NCBI GenBank assembly: GCA_000827205.1
Contig: KN832558.1
Location: forward strand, 1,414,666-1,477,367
Length of the DNA stretch: 62,702 nucleotides
Direction of reading: 5' to 3'
From: Plicaturopsis crispa FD-325 SS-3
Taxonomy: Eukaryota > Basidiomycota > Agaricomycetes > Amylocorticiales > Amylocorticiaceae
The notes beneath the pieces are model-generated. The model searched no databases. It saw only the letters and a list, made by a program, of their open reading frames with translations, and had not been told where the DNA came from. How positions within the stretch are numbered: position 1 is the stretch's first letter; the number at the start of each line of letters is the position of its first letter. Positions 23,231 through 34,460 of the stretch are shown piece after piece. The position numbers were made by a program, and so were the translations under genes.

Positions 23231-26200
23231 TCACGCCTTTCCTCGAGTGGAGGGACCAGCTCCAGAGTGCAAAGGCACATCCCTTGGAAGAGGCGGCGTC
23301 TTTTTGCTGGCATTCATGTATCTTTTGGCTACCCTGTAGAGATACCTGTCAACGTTTGCTCGCGAGACCCCCAAGACAATGGGCTTACCGTTTCATGGCC
23401 TCTGTGTGGGTTAGATCGACCTCCGGCTGTATTTTGTACTGCCTATATTCAAATTCATCCAACGATTGCAGGAAATCCTCGCTGTAAAAGTTGCGGGGTA
23501 ACCCCTTTGGAACTTTGGAGTTGCGTGCCTTTCTACCCGATGGGATGCGGGTGCGTGGCATTGCTCCTGGTTCTGCATCACCGTTGGCGTTGAACCGAGT
23601 GCTTAGATGAAGGCAGTCAAGAACTCGGAAGAATTCGGAAACAAGCGGGGAGCGCCATGGGAGATCATGGATGACATAGCGTGCCTGGCCATTGCTATGG
23701 TCTGCTTCGTCCTCGCTATGGACGCCCACCGGAAGCGAGTTGAGTAGGGGCTCAAATGGTTGGAGATCGGGATGACCGCGTGTGATCTCCCAACGCTTAT
23801 GGGCCGTCTATGTGCGGGACAAATCAGCAATAAGAAAAAGATGTATACAGAGGATCGTACCTGGTGTCTTCTCTGCTGACAAGCCCTCTCCTTGACCTCA
23901 TCAGCGTCGTCTACAGATATCTCTCCCGTGAGCTTTTGAGCAATTTTTTTAGACTGCAATTTGAGAGCCTTCAAATGGGTGAGGAATGCTTCTTCGACTG
24001 CTTCACAGCTCGGGTATGCATATCCAGCCTTGACAAACTCCTTCCGGAAGACCATGGCGGCACGTCTGTTCCAGGATGAAGTTCGGCTACCTTTAAGGTC
24101 AATACGAAAATCTGCGGCCGTCGGGCCGCTAGACTTTCCTGCTGCCTCACGGAGAAGATCTGACTCTGATGCCAAATTGCGGATGGCCGAATGATTGTTA
24201 TCACGCCCCATCATCTTCAGCGCGTGACGGCGGACGTCCCGCTAGGAGACAATGAGCACAGATATACGACTAGAAGACGGTGCCGTACAAACCTGCAAGG
24301 TGATCTGATCGGTGGATTTTGTCTTCGGCTCTAGCTTTCTCCTTTGTTTGTTGCGCATAGCAGGGGGGTCGTCTTGAGACCGACCCTGACGTTCGCCAGA
24401 TATACGCAAGTCGACGTAGTGCATCATGGTTGCAATGTCGCCCCTTGTAGCAGGAGTATTCTATGGGTTGGTGAGTGGTGAGCGACAGTACAAGCATACA
24501 TAATTAATGGGACGAACCGGTTCGGATTTTAGGCGGGCAATTGCTGTGTCCTGATGCCGAAAGATATGGGCGAAATAAGCCAACTGGCCCTGATACGAAC
24601 GACTAAACACTGACCAAGGTAAAGTTCTCCCCGTTTCGTTGACCAGGTGATGGACCTGTGCCATGTACGCCCTGGCAGGAAAACACGCTCAGAAAATTGT
24701 CAACTGAATATTGTTCCGACTCACAGCCTGCGTTTCAGACGCGGTGGCACGATTCTCTGCTGTCTCGACATCTTCATCCGAAATTTCAACATACTTGTGC
24801 TGTTTGCGGATTTTGGGTCGTAGATGCGTAGACTGTCGTGGGCGTGGTCGTATGAAATGTGAGGAGTATAGCAATGAAGATAATAAACTCACGGGTGAAG
24901 CATCATTTTGGCTCGTTGTCTGTGCTTTTGGTGCGGTGGCACATGAGCCATCCATCGTCACATCGTCGTCCGGAATTTCTGTCGATTCCGGTTGTGGAGG
25001 CATAGCCTGGGTGCCTCGAGGATCTACAGAGCCGTTAAACCATGAGATGTACGGGTCATATTCGTAGCGCTCACCTGCTTCTCCGGAGCTAGGAAGCACC
25101 TCAGATCCCTCGCTAGTTGTGGTGTTTTCGAGGGTGACATTGTGGTTCAAGGCCGTTCCAATGTGATGATTGGTGCCTGCGAGTGGCGAACGCGTGGAAT
25201 GGTTCGCCGGATCGTCTGAGATGTTGTTAGCGAAAACAAACATATCCAGAGATATTGACACAAAACTCACTGAGAACGTGGAATCCAGGGGCACTTTTAC
25301 CAGGGGAAACCTTGCCCAGAAGTTGTATTTTCAATCGACCACGCGATGAAGACGTCTTCTTTCCGACTTTTCCAGCTAATGGGAGCACGCCATGTGTTTT
25401 GACGCCGGATGTACGACGAGGATGGGGGCCGGCGTCCGGAAGGTGCGAACCATTGAGAGAACTGCGTGTCGCATATGGCGGGGAACTTGATGCCGGGCCT
25501 CCAGGTGGCCACAAAGGATGCTCGTGGACTTGATCGAGTATTGCAGAATTGACTACATCGTCGCCTGAGATACCCGTCCCGTGTTACTAAGAGCATATTC
25601 TGAAGGTAGGCGGAAAATGACTTGCCTCGACGCGACTCAGGCCAAAGGACTCCGTTCGTAGTCACAATTCTCTCGTCGGCGTCCGAGCCCAAACTGTTAC
25701 CATGATGCACTCCGTCACCCATATCCAGCTTGGCATCTGCGACTGCGCTATCTGGCGAGGAAGTAGACGAGTGCACAGGCGGTGAGCGAGGATAGCTGAC
25801 NNNNNNNNNNNNNNNNNNNNTTCATCCGAATTGTCAACATGCTTGTGCTGTTTGCGGATTTTGGGTCGAAGATGCGTAGACTGTCGTGGGCGTGGTCGTA
25901 TGAAATGTGAGGAATATAGCAATGAAGATAATAAACTCACGGGTGAAGCATCATTTTGGCTCGTTGTCTGTGCTTTTGGTGCGGTGGCACATGAGCCATC
26001 CATCGTCACATCGTCGTCCGGAATTTCTGTCGATTCCGGTAGTGGAGGCATAGCCTGGGTGCCTCGAGGATCTACAGAGCCGTTAAACCATGAGATGTAC
26101 GGGTCATATTCGTAGCGCTCACCTGCTTCTCCGGAGCTAGGAAGCACCTCAGATCCCTCGCTAGTTGTGGTGTTTTCGAGGGTGACATTGTGGTTCAAGG

Positions 26201-28430
26201 CCGTTCCAATGTGATGATTGGTGCCTGCGAGTGGCGAACGCGTGGAATGGTTCGCCGGATCGTCTGAGATGTTGTTAGCGAAAACAAACATATCCAGAGA
26301 TATTGACACAAAACTCACTGAGAACGTGGAATCCAGGGGCACTTTTACCAGGGGAAACCTTGCCCAGAAGTTGTATTTTCAATCGACCACGCGATGAAGA
26401 CGTCTTCTTTCCGACTTTTCCAGCTAATGGGAGCACGCCATGTGTTTTGACGCCGGATGTACGACGAGGATGGGGGCCGGCGTCCGGAAGGTGCGAACCA
26501 TTGAGAGAACTGCGTGTCGCATATGGCGGGGAACTTGATGCCGGGCCTCCAGGTGGCCACAAAGGATGCTCGTGGACTTGATCGAGTATTGCAGAATTGA
26601 CTACATCGTCGCCTGAGATACCCGTCCCGTGTTACTAAGAGCATATTCTGAAGGTAGGCGGAAAATGACTTGCCTCGACGCGACTCAGGCCAAAGGACTC
26701 CGTTCGTAGTCACAATTCTCTCGTCGGCGTCCGAGCCCAAACTGTTACCATGATGCACTCCGTCACCCATATCCAGCTTGGCATCTGCGACTGCGCTATC
26801 TGGCGAGGAAGTAGACGAGTGCACAGGCGGTGAGCGAGGATAGCTGACGCCCGTGTCTGAACCCTCAGAGTTGGCTATCGACCAATCGTTTGCCACGGCG
26901 TCGGCACTTGCATGACCACCCGAAGTCCCGTTGTAGTCGCAATCAACACCTGAAGGCAACACCGTGCCATTGGCTGAAGAATCCAGCAGGAGATTAGGGA
27001 CAGTTTCATCTGTCATCGACCCCCCGGCCTCAAAGGATCCATCGTTAACATCGTCGTCGAGCCTCGAACTATCACCGGGGCAGCTGCCATGGTATTCTGA
27101 AGCATGCGGAGGAGGCGTGCGTTCAGATTCGCACCCTATGGGCTCATCCCCTTCAATTTCCTCAGAGTTGGCTGGTGACTGCCCAAGCTCGATGAGGTCA
27201 GGGACAGGGCGATGGCTGAAGCTCCCATCATAGTCGCTTTCGCCGTTCGAGGAAGGCAGCCCCATGTCGCCTGGCGAGGATTGCTTGGGTTGAACGATCG
27301 AACTAATGCTGCTCGATCGATCCGCTCTAGACACGACCGTGGGTTCGTCGGCGTCGGCATCGGGATTTGAAGGGCCACCAGGGTGTCCTCCCCAATCTAG
27401 CGGTGCATGGGCAGCTACTCCATCGGATATGTTTGGCGAGTGATCGAAAGACCGCCGGGCAGGAGGCAGCGAATGGGGGTGATGATCAAGGATCGCATGC
27501 GCGTTGTTTCCACCTCTCCCAGAGGCGACCAGAGAATTCGCGTCCACAGTGTTACTCACGTCATTGCCAGCATGATCGCCGTGGCCTTGCACCATGTCTA
27601 CAGACATGGCTGCATCATTCAGAGAATCTATAAACCATCAGGGCCGGCAGCGAATAGACGACTGTCTACGTTACCTGTAGCAAACTGAGTATCCATCGTT
27701 AGTGCGATTTTGCGTGATCTTCTGGCGGTAGCTTCCCGTCGCTGATTTCGGTCCTAAATGGTGGGTTTGTGTCGATTGGGGTATACAGAGGGCATAAAAT
27801 GATTCGGCAGATGAGCGAATTGTACCAAGGGCCGCGGATGAGGAAACCACTAACCAGGTGAGGTGTTCGGAGACTTGTAACTGGGCCAAAGTGATTGGGA
27901 TTACCGACGGTATCATTGTGAACGGAACTCGGAAGAGCGAACTCAACGAGACGTTTGAAAAGGCGGAGAGAAACACCAGCCGATGCCGGTGGCGGCTTTT
28001 CGTTGGTCTCGATGGCAAGCGTCGACTGAACACCATTCAGGTCGTCAGGACGGTGCTCAAAGTCGGTACGAGGACGCTTGGAAGGGGGGGCTAATAGTGT
28101 GGGAGGTGGGGTTTTGCGTTTCGCAATTCTCGAGAAGGGCGACGGATGCGGGGAGGTATCATCGGAGTCAGTATAAGACGAGTTAGAGGAGTCCGCACGC
28201 AGCCGTTTTGAGGTAGACGGTCCAGGGAATCGAGCGGTGTCGTCAGGGCCAGGGGAAGATTCGTCAGGAGAGTCCGCGCGAGGGCGTTTACGAGGAGGAG
28301 AAGGAGAACGAGCGGGAGGGGGTTCCTTCCGCTTGTGAGAACTGGTAGACGGAGGCGGAGGGGGATCACCTGTATCCGTTGGGGACGCAGGAAGGCCTTC
28401 GCGCCTGAAGAGCTTCCGGTAGGAAGGCAT
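23231..28430 (-). CDS. Long nuclear proline/serine-rich protein (left divergent pair, 'MPSYRKLF' family)
   Basis: The model starts at 28430 with MPSYRKLF. A region rich in P, S and R with repeated nuclear-signal like clusters (RKRPRAD, SKRPRTD, KRKTPPP) follows, then a basic exon (RREATARRSRK) and a long acidic serine-rich exon (27607 leftward). The C-terminal part is more globular: ETGRTLPWSVFSRSYQG, EADHSNGQARYVIHDLPW, RSPLVSEFFRVLD and LPRNFYSEDFLQSLDEFEY, ending at 23231. The PWRSP..LD stretch resembles a protein family common in Agaricomycetes. A scaffold gap with duplicated flanks (24773-26848) lies inside, so the length is uncertain, about 1,100-1,200 residues if one copy is real. The shorter paralogue is at 46607-47540. 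Confidence 0.65.
24773..25800 (+). repeat. Duplicated gap flank, copy 1
   Basis: These 1,028 bases recur at 25821-26848, immediately after the N run. I count six differences by eye, clustered at the left end plus a few scattered. Both copies carry the same piece of the long nuclear-protein gene. The pattern of two near-identical flanks on either side of a fixed-size gap fits unmerged contig ends, probably allelic, better than a biological tandem duplication. Confidence 0.9.
25801..25820. other. Scaffold gap (20 N)
   Basis: A run of 20 N lies between two near-identical copies of the same 1-kb sequence. Its length is likely arbitrary. Confidence 0.99.
25821..26848 (+). repeat. Duplicated gap flank, copy 2
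   Basis: This is the second copy of 24773-25800. It continues without a break into unique sequence at 26849, where the long acidic exon of the nuclear-protein gene goes on. Confidence 0.9.
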
Positions 28431-29387
28431 GATTGAGCGAGCTGGGGAGGAGGGGTACGATTTTTGGTGTAATTAGGGTTCGAGGTCAAGCATATTTAAG
28501 GGGCGTCGAAGAGTGGCTCCTTCGCCTATTCGAAACTATCGGTCAGAAACAATCGTGCATAGTAGAAATTACGACCGACTTGCGCAGTGCAAAGGATCTC
28601 TGTCCGACTAGCGCCTTGTGTGCCATTGTCACGATGGGCTGCGCATCGGGTATCTCGTGTTCGGACTTGACCCCCTTCATTTTGCGAGACAAGCAGGCAG
28701 CAGTGACATAGCGCGAAGCAAAGAAAGCAGAAAGACCGTGGCGACGTTTCAATTTCCTCGATGAAACTAAGAGAAAAAGCGAGATGGATGATTTGAGAGA
28801 AAGCAAGTGGAAACAACGACCCGAAACTCGAAGGGCTGAACCTTGAAAAGGTGTGTTTGCCTGCCTTAGTCTTGGCCTTGGTGAAACGGAGTGGAAGATA
28901 GCGACATTTGCAGCTCGAAGGGCTATTAATGAAACAAACGTGGGTTTGATGCCATGCCTCGTCCACGCGAGAGGAACGGATGTAGCCGACTCGGCCGTGA
29001 TAATAATTGATCGATACATAGAGCCTTTCGACTTTTTGCCAATGCCTTTGGCCACCGACTACTAGATGTTTGCTCTACAAAGGGCGCTTATGCGCAGAGT
29101 GGGTTTACTGGAGGTGTGTGTATGTTTCTTGTCGGCGTCCTTTTCACGGCTCTTCAGGAACCGCGGGGTGCCGTCGTGCTACTGGCCGTCAACTGCCGAC
29201 TTTGCGCTTCCTCCCCTTGTGGGCAGGCCGCCGGGCTCATGCTCGGGCCAATTCGATTGCTAGCAGCCCTTGTACAGCGGCACACCGCGTATAAGATGTC
29301 TGGGCGACTTCGAACTTGAGCTCAGAACTGTCCCAAATACCCCCCTCGCGATCACCCCGCAGCCGCCATGTTCAATCCTATCACAAT
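28406..29387 (+). repeat. Identical inverted segment, left copy
   Basis: About 980 bp match 45650-46634 in inverted orientation with no difference seen by eye. The identity starts inside codons 6-8 of the leftward gene (MPSYRKLF) and ends inside codons 5-7 of the rightward gene (MFNPI). The genes outside it are only distantly similar. The segment therefore holds the whole divergent promoter region plus both start codons. Confidence 0.9.
28431..29367. promoter_or_regulatory. Bidirectional promoter region, left pair
   Basis: This 937-bp interval lies between two divergent start codons. A TATA-like TTAAATA (reverse strand, 28493-28499) lies about 62 nt before the leftward ATG, and TATAAGA (29290-29296) lies about 72 nt before the rightward ATG. 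There is no convincing gene inside. Several open frames of 65-170 codons exist on both strands, but they are equally open in overlapping frames. The same sequence serves the right pair. Confidence 0.7.
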
Positions 29388-30238
29388 CTTGCATTTCCTC
29401 CTTGAAATCGTTCAGCTGGCTATCGTACTTTCGGTCTTCGACTACATGTTTTCCAGCCATACCACTAGCTACCTCACGCCCATTCGCGACAATCACTTGT
29501 GGCCGTCGACCTTATTTCCCCCCTCGCCAGTGTCGAATCTTGGCGGCCTCGTCGACGTCGCTAACGAGCAGTTCGACGCTATTGAATTAGCCCTGCTCAC
29601 AAGTACCGGGGGCGTTGTAGACATTGCATTCGAATTCCAGCAATCGTCGCTGGAAGTCAAACCTCTGGAATCCGCGCTCAGGGCCTATCATGAAATGTAA
29701 GTTCCGTCATGCCCTCGTCTTCACATCCACCTGACCGCTCGATAGTGTCTTCGCGGCCGTCCAGCATACCCGCCAAGAGTATCTGCTAGAAAATTCAGTC
29801 GCTGGACCCCATGGCTTATTTTGTTATCTTGCCTGCCACATCCCCGCGCCTTGTCGCGCCAGTTCGGAATCGGCTCTTCTTCATTTTTTCCACGTCACTT
29901 CGTCATCTCTCGGGAGCATATCGTCCTTGATGCAGCCTATTCTCGAGGCCCACGAACGCGCCCAGCACTTCATTTCCGACATTGGCTCTACGACCTTGAT
30001 GAGAGAACATCCCGCCCACGGCATGCTTGTCCGCATCGAGGAGGCCTCTCGCAATTCATCGTTTGCGTTGCAAAAGTCCATGGAAAGGCTAGCGATCATC
30101 CAGAGCGGTTTAGAAGGGCTACATGTGGAGACCATTGGTCAACTCCAGTCAGGGACACGGGCAGCTGATATACTGGTGGACACGCTTGCCGCCGCCGTGA
30201 AGAAGATCACAACGCCCGAGCTTCTTCCTCCCGGTTGA
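29368..30238 (+). CDS. Small membrane protein (left divergent pair, 'MFNP' family)
   Basis: Exon 1 starts MFNPI and has a hydrophobic segment at about residues 7-27 (ILHFLLEIVQLAIVLSVFDY). An intron with donor GTAAGTTCC begins near 29698. Exon 2 has GLFCYLACHIPAP, SSLMQPILEAHERAQHFISD and a helical tail ending at 30238. The length is about 270 residues. The paralogue at 44576-45669 aligns along the whole length, with the SLMQPI[LV]EAHERA core best kept. It is probably a membrane-anchored helical protein. The function is unknown. Confidence 0.7.
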
Positions 30239-31211
30239 TCCCGCTTGTACCTGCGGTCGTACATAGGTTTCCGCCCCATGCCTGCAATTCTTTGATCCCG
30301 TTAGTGCACCTTTTTATGCCTGCATTGCGATATTTTTTGACCCGCCCCATCCCTCAGCGTCCGTTTGTTTCAAATTCACATCTCTGGACATCCGTGTGTA
30401 CTAGTGGCTGACCGTAATATTTTCTTGTACCTTGGAAGCGACACTCAATCGGCCGGTGTTCCGATGCAATGTTATAGTCTGCGAACTACTCTCGTTAGCG
30501 CTCACCGCAAGGCCAGGCTGATCCGGAATCTCAAGAACGTCGGACGGAGCGTTGGGTTCAGTCGTTGACTCGTTGCGTCAGTAAGGTCTATGTTAGACCG
30601 GCCACGACACTTACGCCTGCCAAGCTTGGTGCGTTGATGGATCATCAACGCTTGCTCGAACGCTATTTGGACAACTTCAGTGTCTAAAGCGGTCAACATT
30701 CTAAAGAAAGCGGCGAAGACGTCGGCGAGGTAGTTGGGTAAGGTAGGTAAGTATATGTTCCCGATGTGGTCCCCTACAAGAACAGTCGCGTAGCTAGTAT
30801 ACAAAATATTTTAGCGTCAGCCGTATGTTCAACAGGGGAAATATGACACGGACAGCCGTCAGACAAGGATTTCCGAACGCGCGAGGTTTGAATGGATTCT
30901 ATCGACGGATGCTGAGGGAGACAGCCCAGTCTAACGATTAAAGCTCCTGACACAGGGTATCGATTTATTACAAGGTCGATCTGACAACGAAAGATCTAAC
31001 AACGAAAACGCAATATCGGACGACAGGAGAAGATTCACCAATAAATAATAATATTGCAAAGTTGCAGCCAACGACGTAGATGTTGAGGTGCTCTCGTCCC
31101 AGAGTACTTCAAACTTGGCGAGTAGAGCAGCCGCGACTAACGCCTAGTACCGGAGAAAATTCTTGAAGTCATGGCTGCACAAAAAGCAAAGGGTACTTAC
31201 CTTAAAGACGC
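30239..31211. other. Intergenic, one weak open frame
   Basis: This mostly non-coding stretch contains a 100-codon frame on the minus strand at 30502-30804. That frame has a helical, protein-like segment (ADVFAAFFRMLTALDTEVVQ) but no family match and no visible splice partners. AT-rich sequence lies near 31040-31065. Confidence 0.35.
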
Positions 31212-32300
31212 CTAGCGAACTGTGGCTCGCTTTGCCCCCATTCGTCGGACTCGCCACTCCCAGAGAGCAAACAAGTCGCTCAGCGAGCTAAGCCTCTCAT
31301 CTCTCCAGCCATTGATATCCCCCGCGGCATCATCGACTCGCTGGAGAATGTCCGTAGACACCTTCGTAGCGACACAAGTCGACACAGGCTTTCTATAGAC
31401 CTGTGCTCGACAGCACGGGCAGTCGTATAGATTGCGGGGCACTTTCAGCTGCAGCCGCTCTAGGACGGCATGCAGCGCGTCTGCATTGAATGGTGGCGCC
31501 CACTCGAGTGTAGTGGCGCCATTGTCTTGGAGGAAGGCGACCAGACGCGTTTCAAACCATTGCGAGATGCACGGCTCACAGAACGTATGGCCACACTCGT
31601 ATAGGCTAGTAAACAAACGGGCTCAGTGGTCAGATAGACATACGCATCGGGATGTCGAACCTTGTGGGCCAGCGCATAGTCTCGACACATACGGGACACT
31701 TCAAAGCGTCTACGGTCTGAATTAAGATGGGTTAAAAACGTGAACTAGTGGACAATACCAGTGCACTTACGCGCGAGATATATCCTTCTAATACGCGAAC
31801 TCTTTCTTCGTACTGTGACTCTTTGAGCCTAAAATCTTCTTTGACTCGAAGCATCTCCTAGATTTGGGGCGGACGATCAGTACGTATAGCAAAATAGTGT
31901 GTCCGCAAGTGTCCACCTGCAATACGCGTTTATTCAAAGGGCAAACGCCTAATGAAGCAACACGCACCTGGGAGAAATACGATTCTAAAAGGTCCATCTT
32001 TTCCTTGCAGCGTAAGTCTTGTGCTCTAAGCCCCTCCTTTGCTTCAGAGAGTTCCTAAAGTCGCGCGTGGTTATAAAAGCCTGGATCAGAGGTGCAGGAT
32101 GGGGCGCATACCTTCGAGACACGTTTATATAACGAACGCAAGATGTCGGCGGGCCTAGGCGGGCATGGGAGTTTATGGGGGCGTGCCGCAGCCATATGAG
32201 CGTCTCCAGAGGACGGCGACGGCAGATCGACGTCGACACCCAGCGCGGCTTTGTTATGAACAGAGGCAGGGGAGCGGGGACCAGCGTTAAATGGATTCAT
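31212..32300 (-). CDS. RING-finger protein of module B
   Basis: Start ATG at 32300 (MNPFNAGPRSP). Small helical exons (ELSEAKEGLRAQDLRCKEK, EMLRVKEDFRLKESQYEE) suggest a coiled coil, followed by a C3HC4 RING: ALKCPVC, intron, LYECGHTFCEPC, a roughly 40-residue loop, then YDCPCC. The last exon ends at 31212 after a helical tail. All eight zinc ligands are present, so an active E3 ubiquitin ligase is plausible. The gene precedes the membrane-protein gene of module B on the same strand, as its counterpart at 14579-15455 does in module A. Confidence 0.8.
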
Positions 32301-32763
32301 TGTCAAGATGGAAAGCCAAGTGGCTCATCGCGACTCCCATGGTATATAATGCCACTCAAAGAAAGGAAACGAGGCAGGAGGTAGAGCGATTTATATTTGA
32401 TGAAAGGGAAGACTTGGGACAAAGGGTTCATGGTGGATAAAAGTGGGCTAACTCGGACCGATCGACACTGCCAGATACATAAACCAGTTCACCTTTTGCC
32501 GACGGCCGAAGTATCCCAGGCTCATTTCCGAGTGCAGGCTGCAGCGAGCGCCGAACGATGTTCAACAAGCGCTCAACCTGAGGTTGCGGCGAGTCCACGG
32601 TAAGGTTCATCCGTGAAGCTTTGAAGCCTCAGCTCAGAGCTGACGAGTACTTGTTTGAAATGGTAGAGTCGGCAACAACCAAAACTTTCTCCGCCCTATA
32701 TCGCTCTACCGAGTACGCCGTTAGACATACAGGAGACATCGAGGCCAAGCTGGTATAGCACGT

Positions 32764-34092
32764 CTAATCAGTGTCGCAAGTATGTGTAAGCAACCCCATC
32801 CTCTTCCTCTGAAGAACGTCTTTACGCTCCAGGAGAACAGCAATCTTCTCCCTCCCTGAATCCGAGATGAAATGTTTCGCTGAGAATTCTTGCCCCTCTC
32901 GCATTGTCAGTCGAAAGCCGGTGATCAACGAGTGCGCAAGCCCTTTTGGGAGGCGACGAACGAATAGGACTACCGTTGCAGATGACACATAACTATCGAT
33001 AGACTAGAGGCAATGAAATCAACAGGTGCTACCTAAACGGATGATGCAACGCACCATCATTGACAACTCGAAGATGGCTTCCGACTCTGCCATCGCCCGA
33101 ATAGCAGCTCGATGTCGAAGTGGGATAAAGTCTTTGGCATCATGATCATGACCTACATGGATGTATCAGTTGAGAGCTAACGGGTCAACGTGAAACGGAC
33201 CTTGAGCATGCGACCGCCTGCTGTAGAGTGCGGCTTCTTTTTCTTCCGCTAACTTGTTCAGGTACTCAGTTGTACCATAGAGATCATGTGTAAGAACTTC
33301 GAGGGCATCCGCCATGTGCGATGCGGCACCCTTCATTATCTCGTAAGCCCATTCCGCAACCGTGTTTCTGTACAGCAAGCGGATAAGCAAATGCGGTCAT
33401 GAACTTCAGGCATAGTATCGTACTTGATGTATGCACAATATCCAGGGTAGTACTTGAAGAGGTCTTCGATGATACCATGAATAAGCTCGATGGCGGCATC
33501 GCGGACATTGTCAAGGCATGATGAGACTAAGGTGGGCCACCTGCTCAAGAAAGCGGAATCCAGACGGTTTGAGCGAAACCTGTCATAGACATAGTTAGCA
33601 CGAGAAAGAATAATAACATAGATGCATCAACAGACAAGTTTAGCGTATCTGACGCCATATCGATATCCACGCCCGATACTCGCTGGGAGTCCAGAGGGTG
33701 GCAGTTTTGACTCCAGGGGATATACTGGGGGGCGGTCTGCTTGAGTTCGCTGGAGAATGTTCGGAAGACCTCGCCGAAAGCGTGCGAGAGATCGAGGTCC
33801 CGGATACGATTTTCAAGAGCGTTGAACATCTCAATGAGGGTTTCTGAGGCGGGATTTCCGTCTGGTCTTTCTACCGTCTGGCGGATTGCGGCGAGTTCTT
33901 GGTCAATTTTCACGATAGCCAGATAGTATTGGCTGGGTGAATGAACATCGTCGCCATGAGAAGGTAGAGATACGTTGGTGGTGGGCGTTACAACGCTGTC
34001 GCACAGAGGAGATGCAGTCCATCGAAACAGATATGATTATGAGTGAAACCTGGAGCGGAATGCATATGATCCTCAAGCACTCACTGTGACAT
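32764..34092 (-). CDS. Single-pass membrane protein of module B
   Basis: The first coding exon is ATG plus five bases (34085-34092), as in the module A gene. Then follow HSPSQYYLAIVKIDQELAAI, LENRIRDLDLSHAFGEVF, TAPQYIPWSQ and a hydrophobic stretch (ASMLLFFLVLT). An intron with donor GTCTAT lies before WPTLVSSCLDN. Helical exons with KGAASHMADALEVL, IPLRHRAAIRAMAESEAIF and LAHSLITGFRL lead to the stop at 32764. Length is about 375 residues. The alignment to 15812-17162 runs end to end. The function is unknown. Because it faces an F-box gene and follows a RING gene, a link to ubiquitin-dependent turnover at a membrane is a reasonable guess. Confidence 0.75.
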
Positions 34093-34460
34093 TGCTGCTA
34101 CTTGACGATACGGCGGTAGAGGGGAGGATGGGGGGAGAGCCTTGCTGAGCGCAGAGCCCCGGTCGAGCCATATTCGACAAAGAGAGAGGAAGGCTAAAGC
34201 AAGGAGACGAACAAAGGAGATGTGAGCGCGGTACTTCCCGCGAGCACGCGACTTACTACTTGCCTCTGTAACAAAGTTACAAGTACAACGCTTTAACCCA
34301 TCAATGTGGCCTTGGGCATACTAAACCGTATTCTACGAGGCGGAGCTGGCCGACTTTGAGCGTAGGGTCCTTTTATAGACACGACATCTCTGTCAAGTGG
34401 CTTATCGCCTACTGCAATTTCTTTTCTTCACAGGTATCGTCCGTTCGATGTTGCATACTG
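34093..34460. promoter_or_regulatory. Divergent intergenic region, module B
   Basis: This 368-bp interval lies between the divergent start codons of the membrane-protein and F-box genes and must hold both promoters. No clear TATA box was seen. Confidence 0.45.

Noticed and set aside
27699-28430. bZIP-like basic region (RREATARRSRK) downstream of the MPSYRKLF exon
   Set aside because: The spacing of N, S/A and R residues does not fit the bZIP signature and no leucine zipper follows. It is treated as a nuclear signal.
28543-29055. Open frames of 65-170 codons on both strands inside the shared promoter segment (and in its copy at 45972-46511)
   Set aside because: Several overlapping frames are equally open, there is no domain or splice support, and they lie between two divergent start codons. 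Base-level identity of the copies makes equal frames unavoidable.
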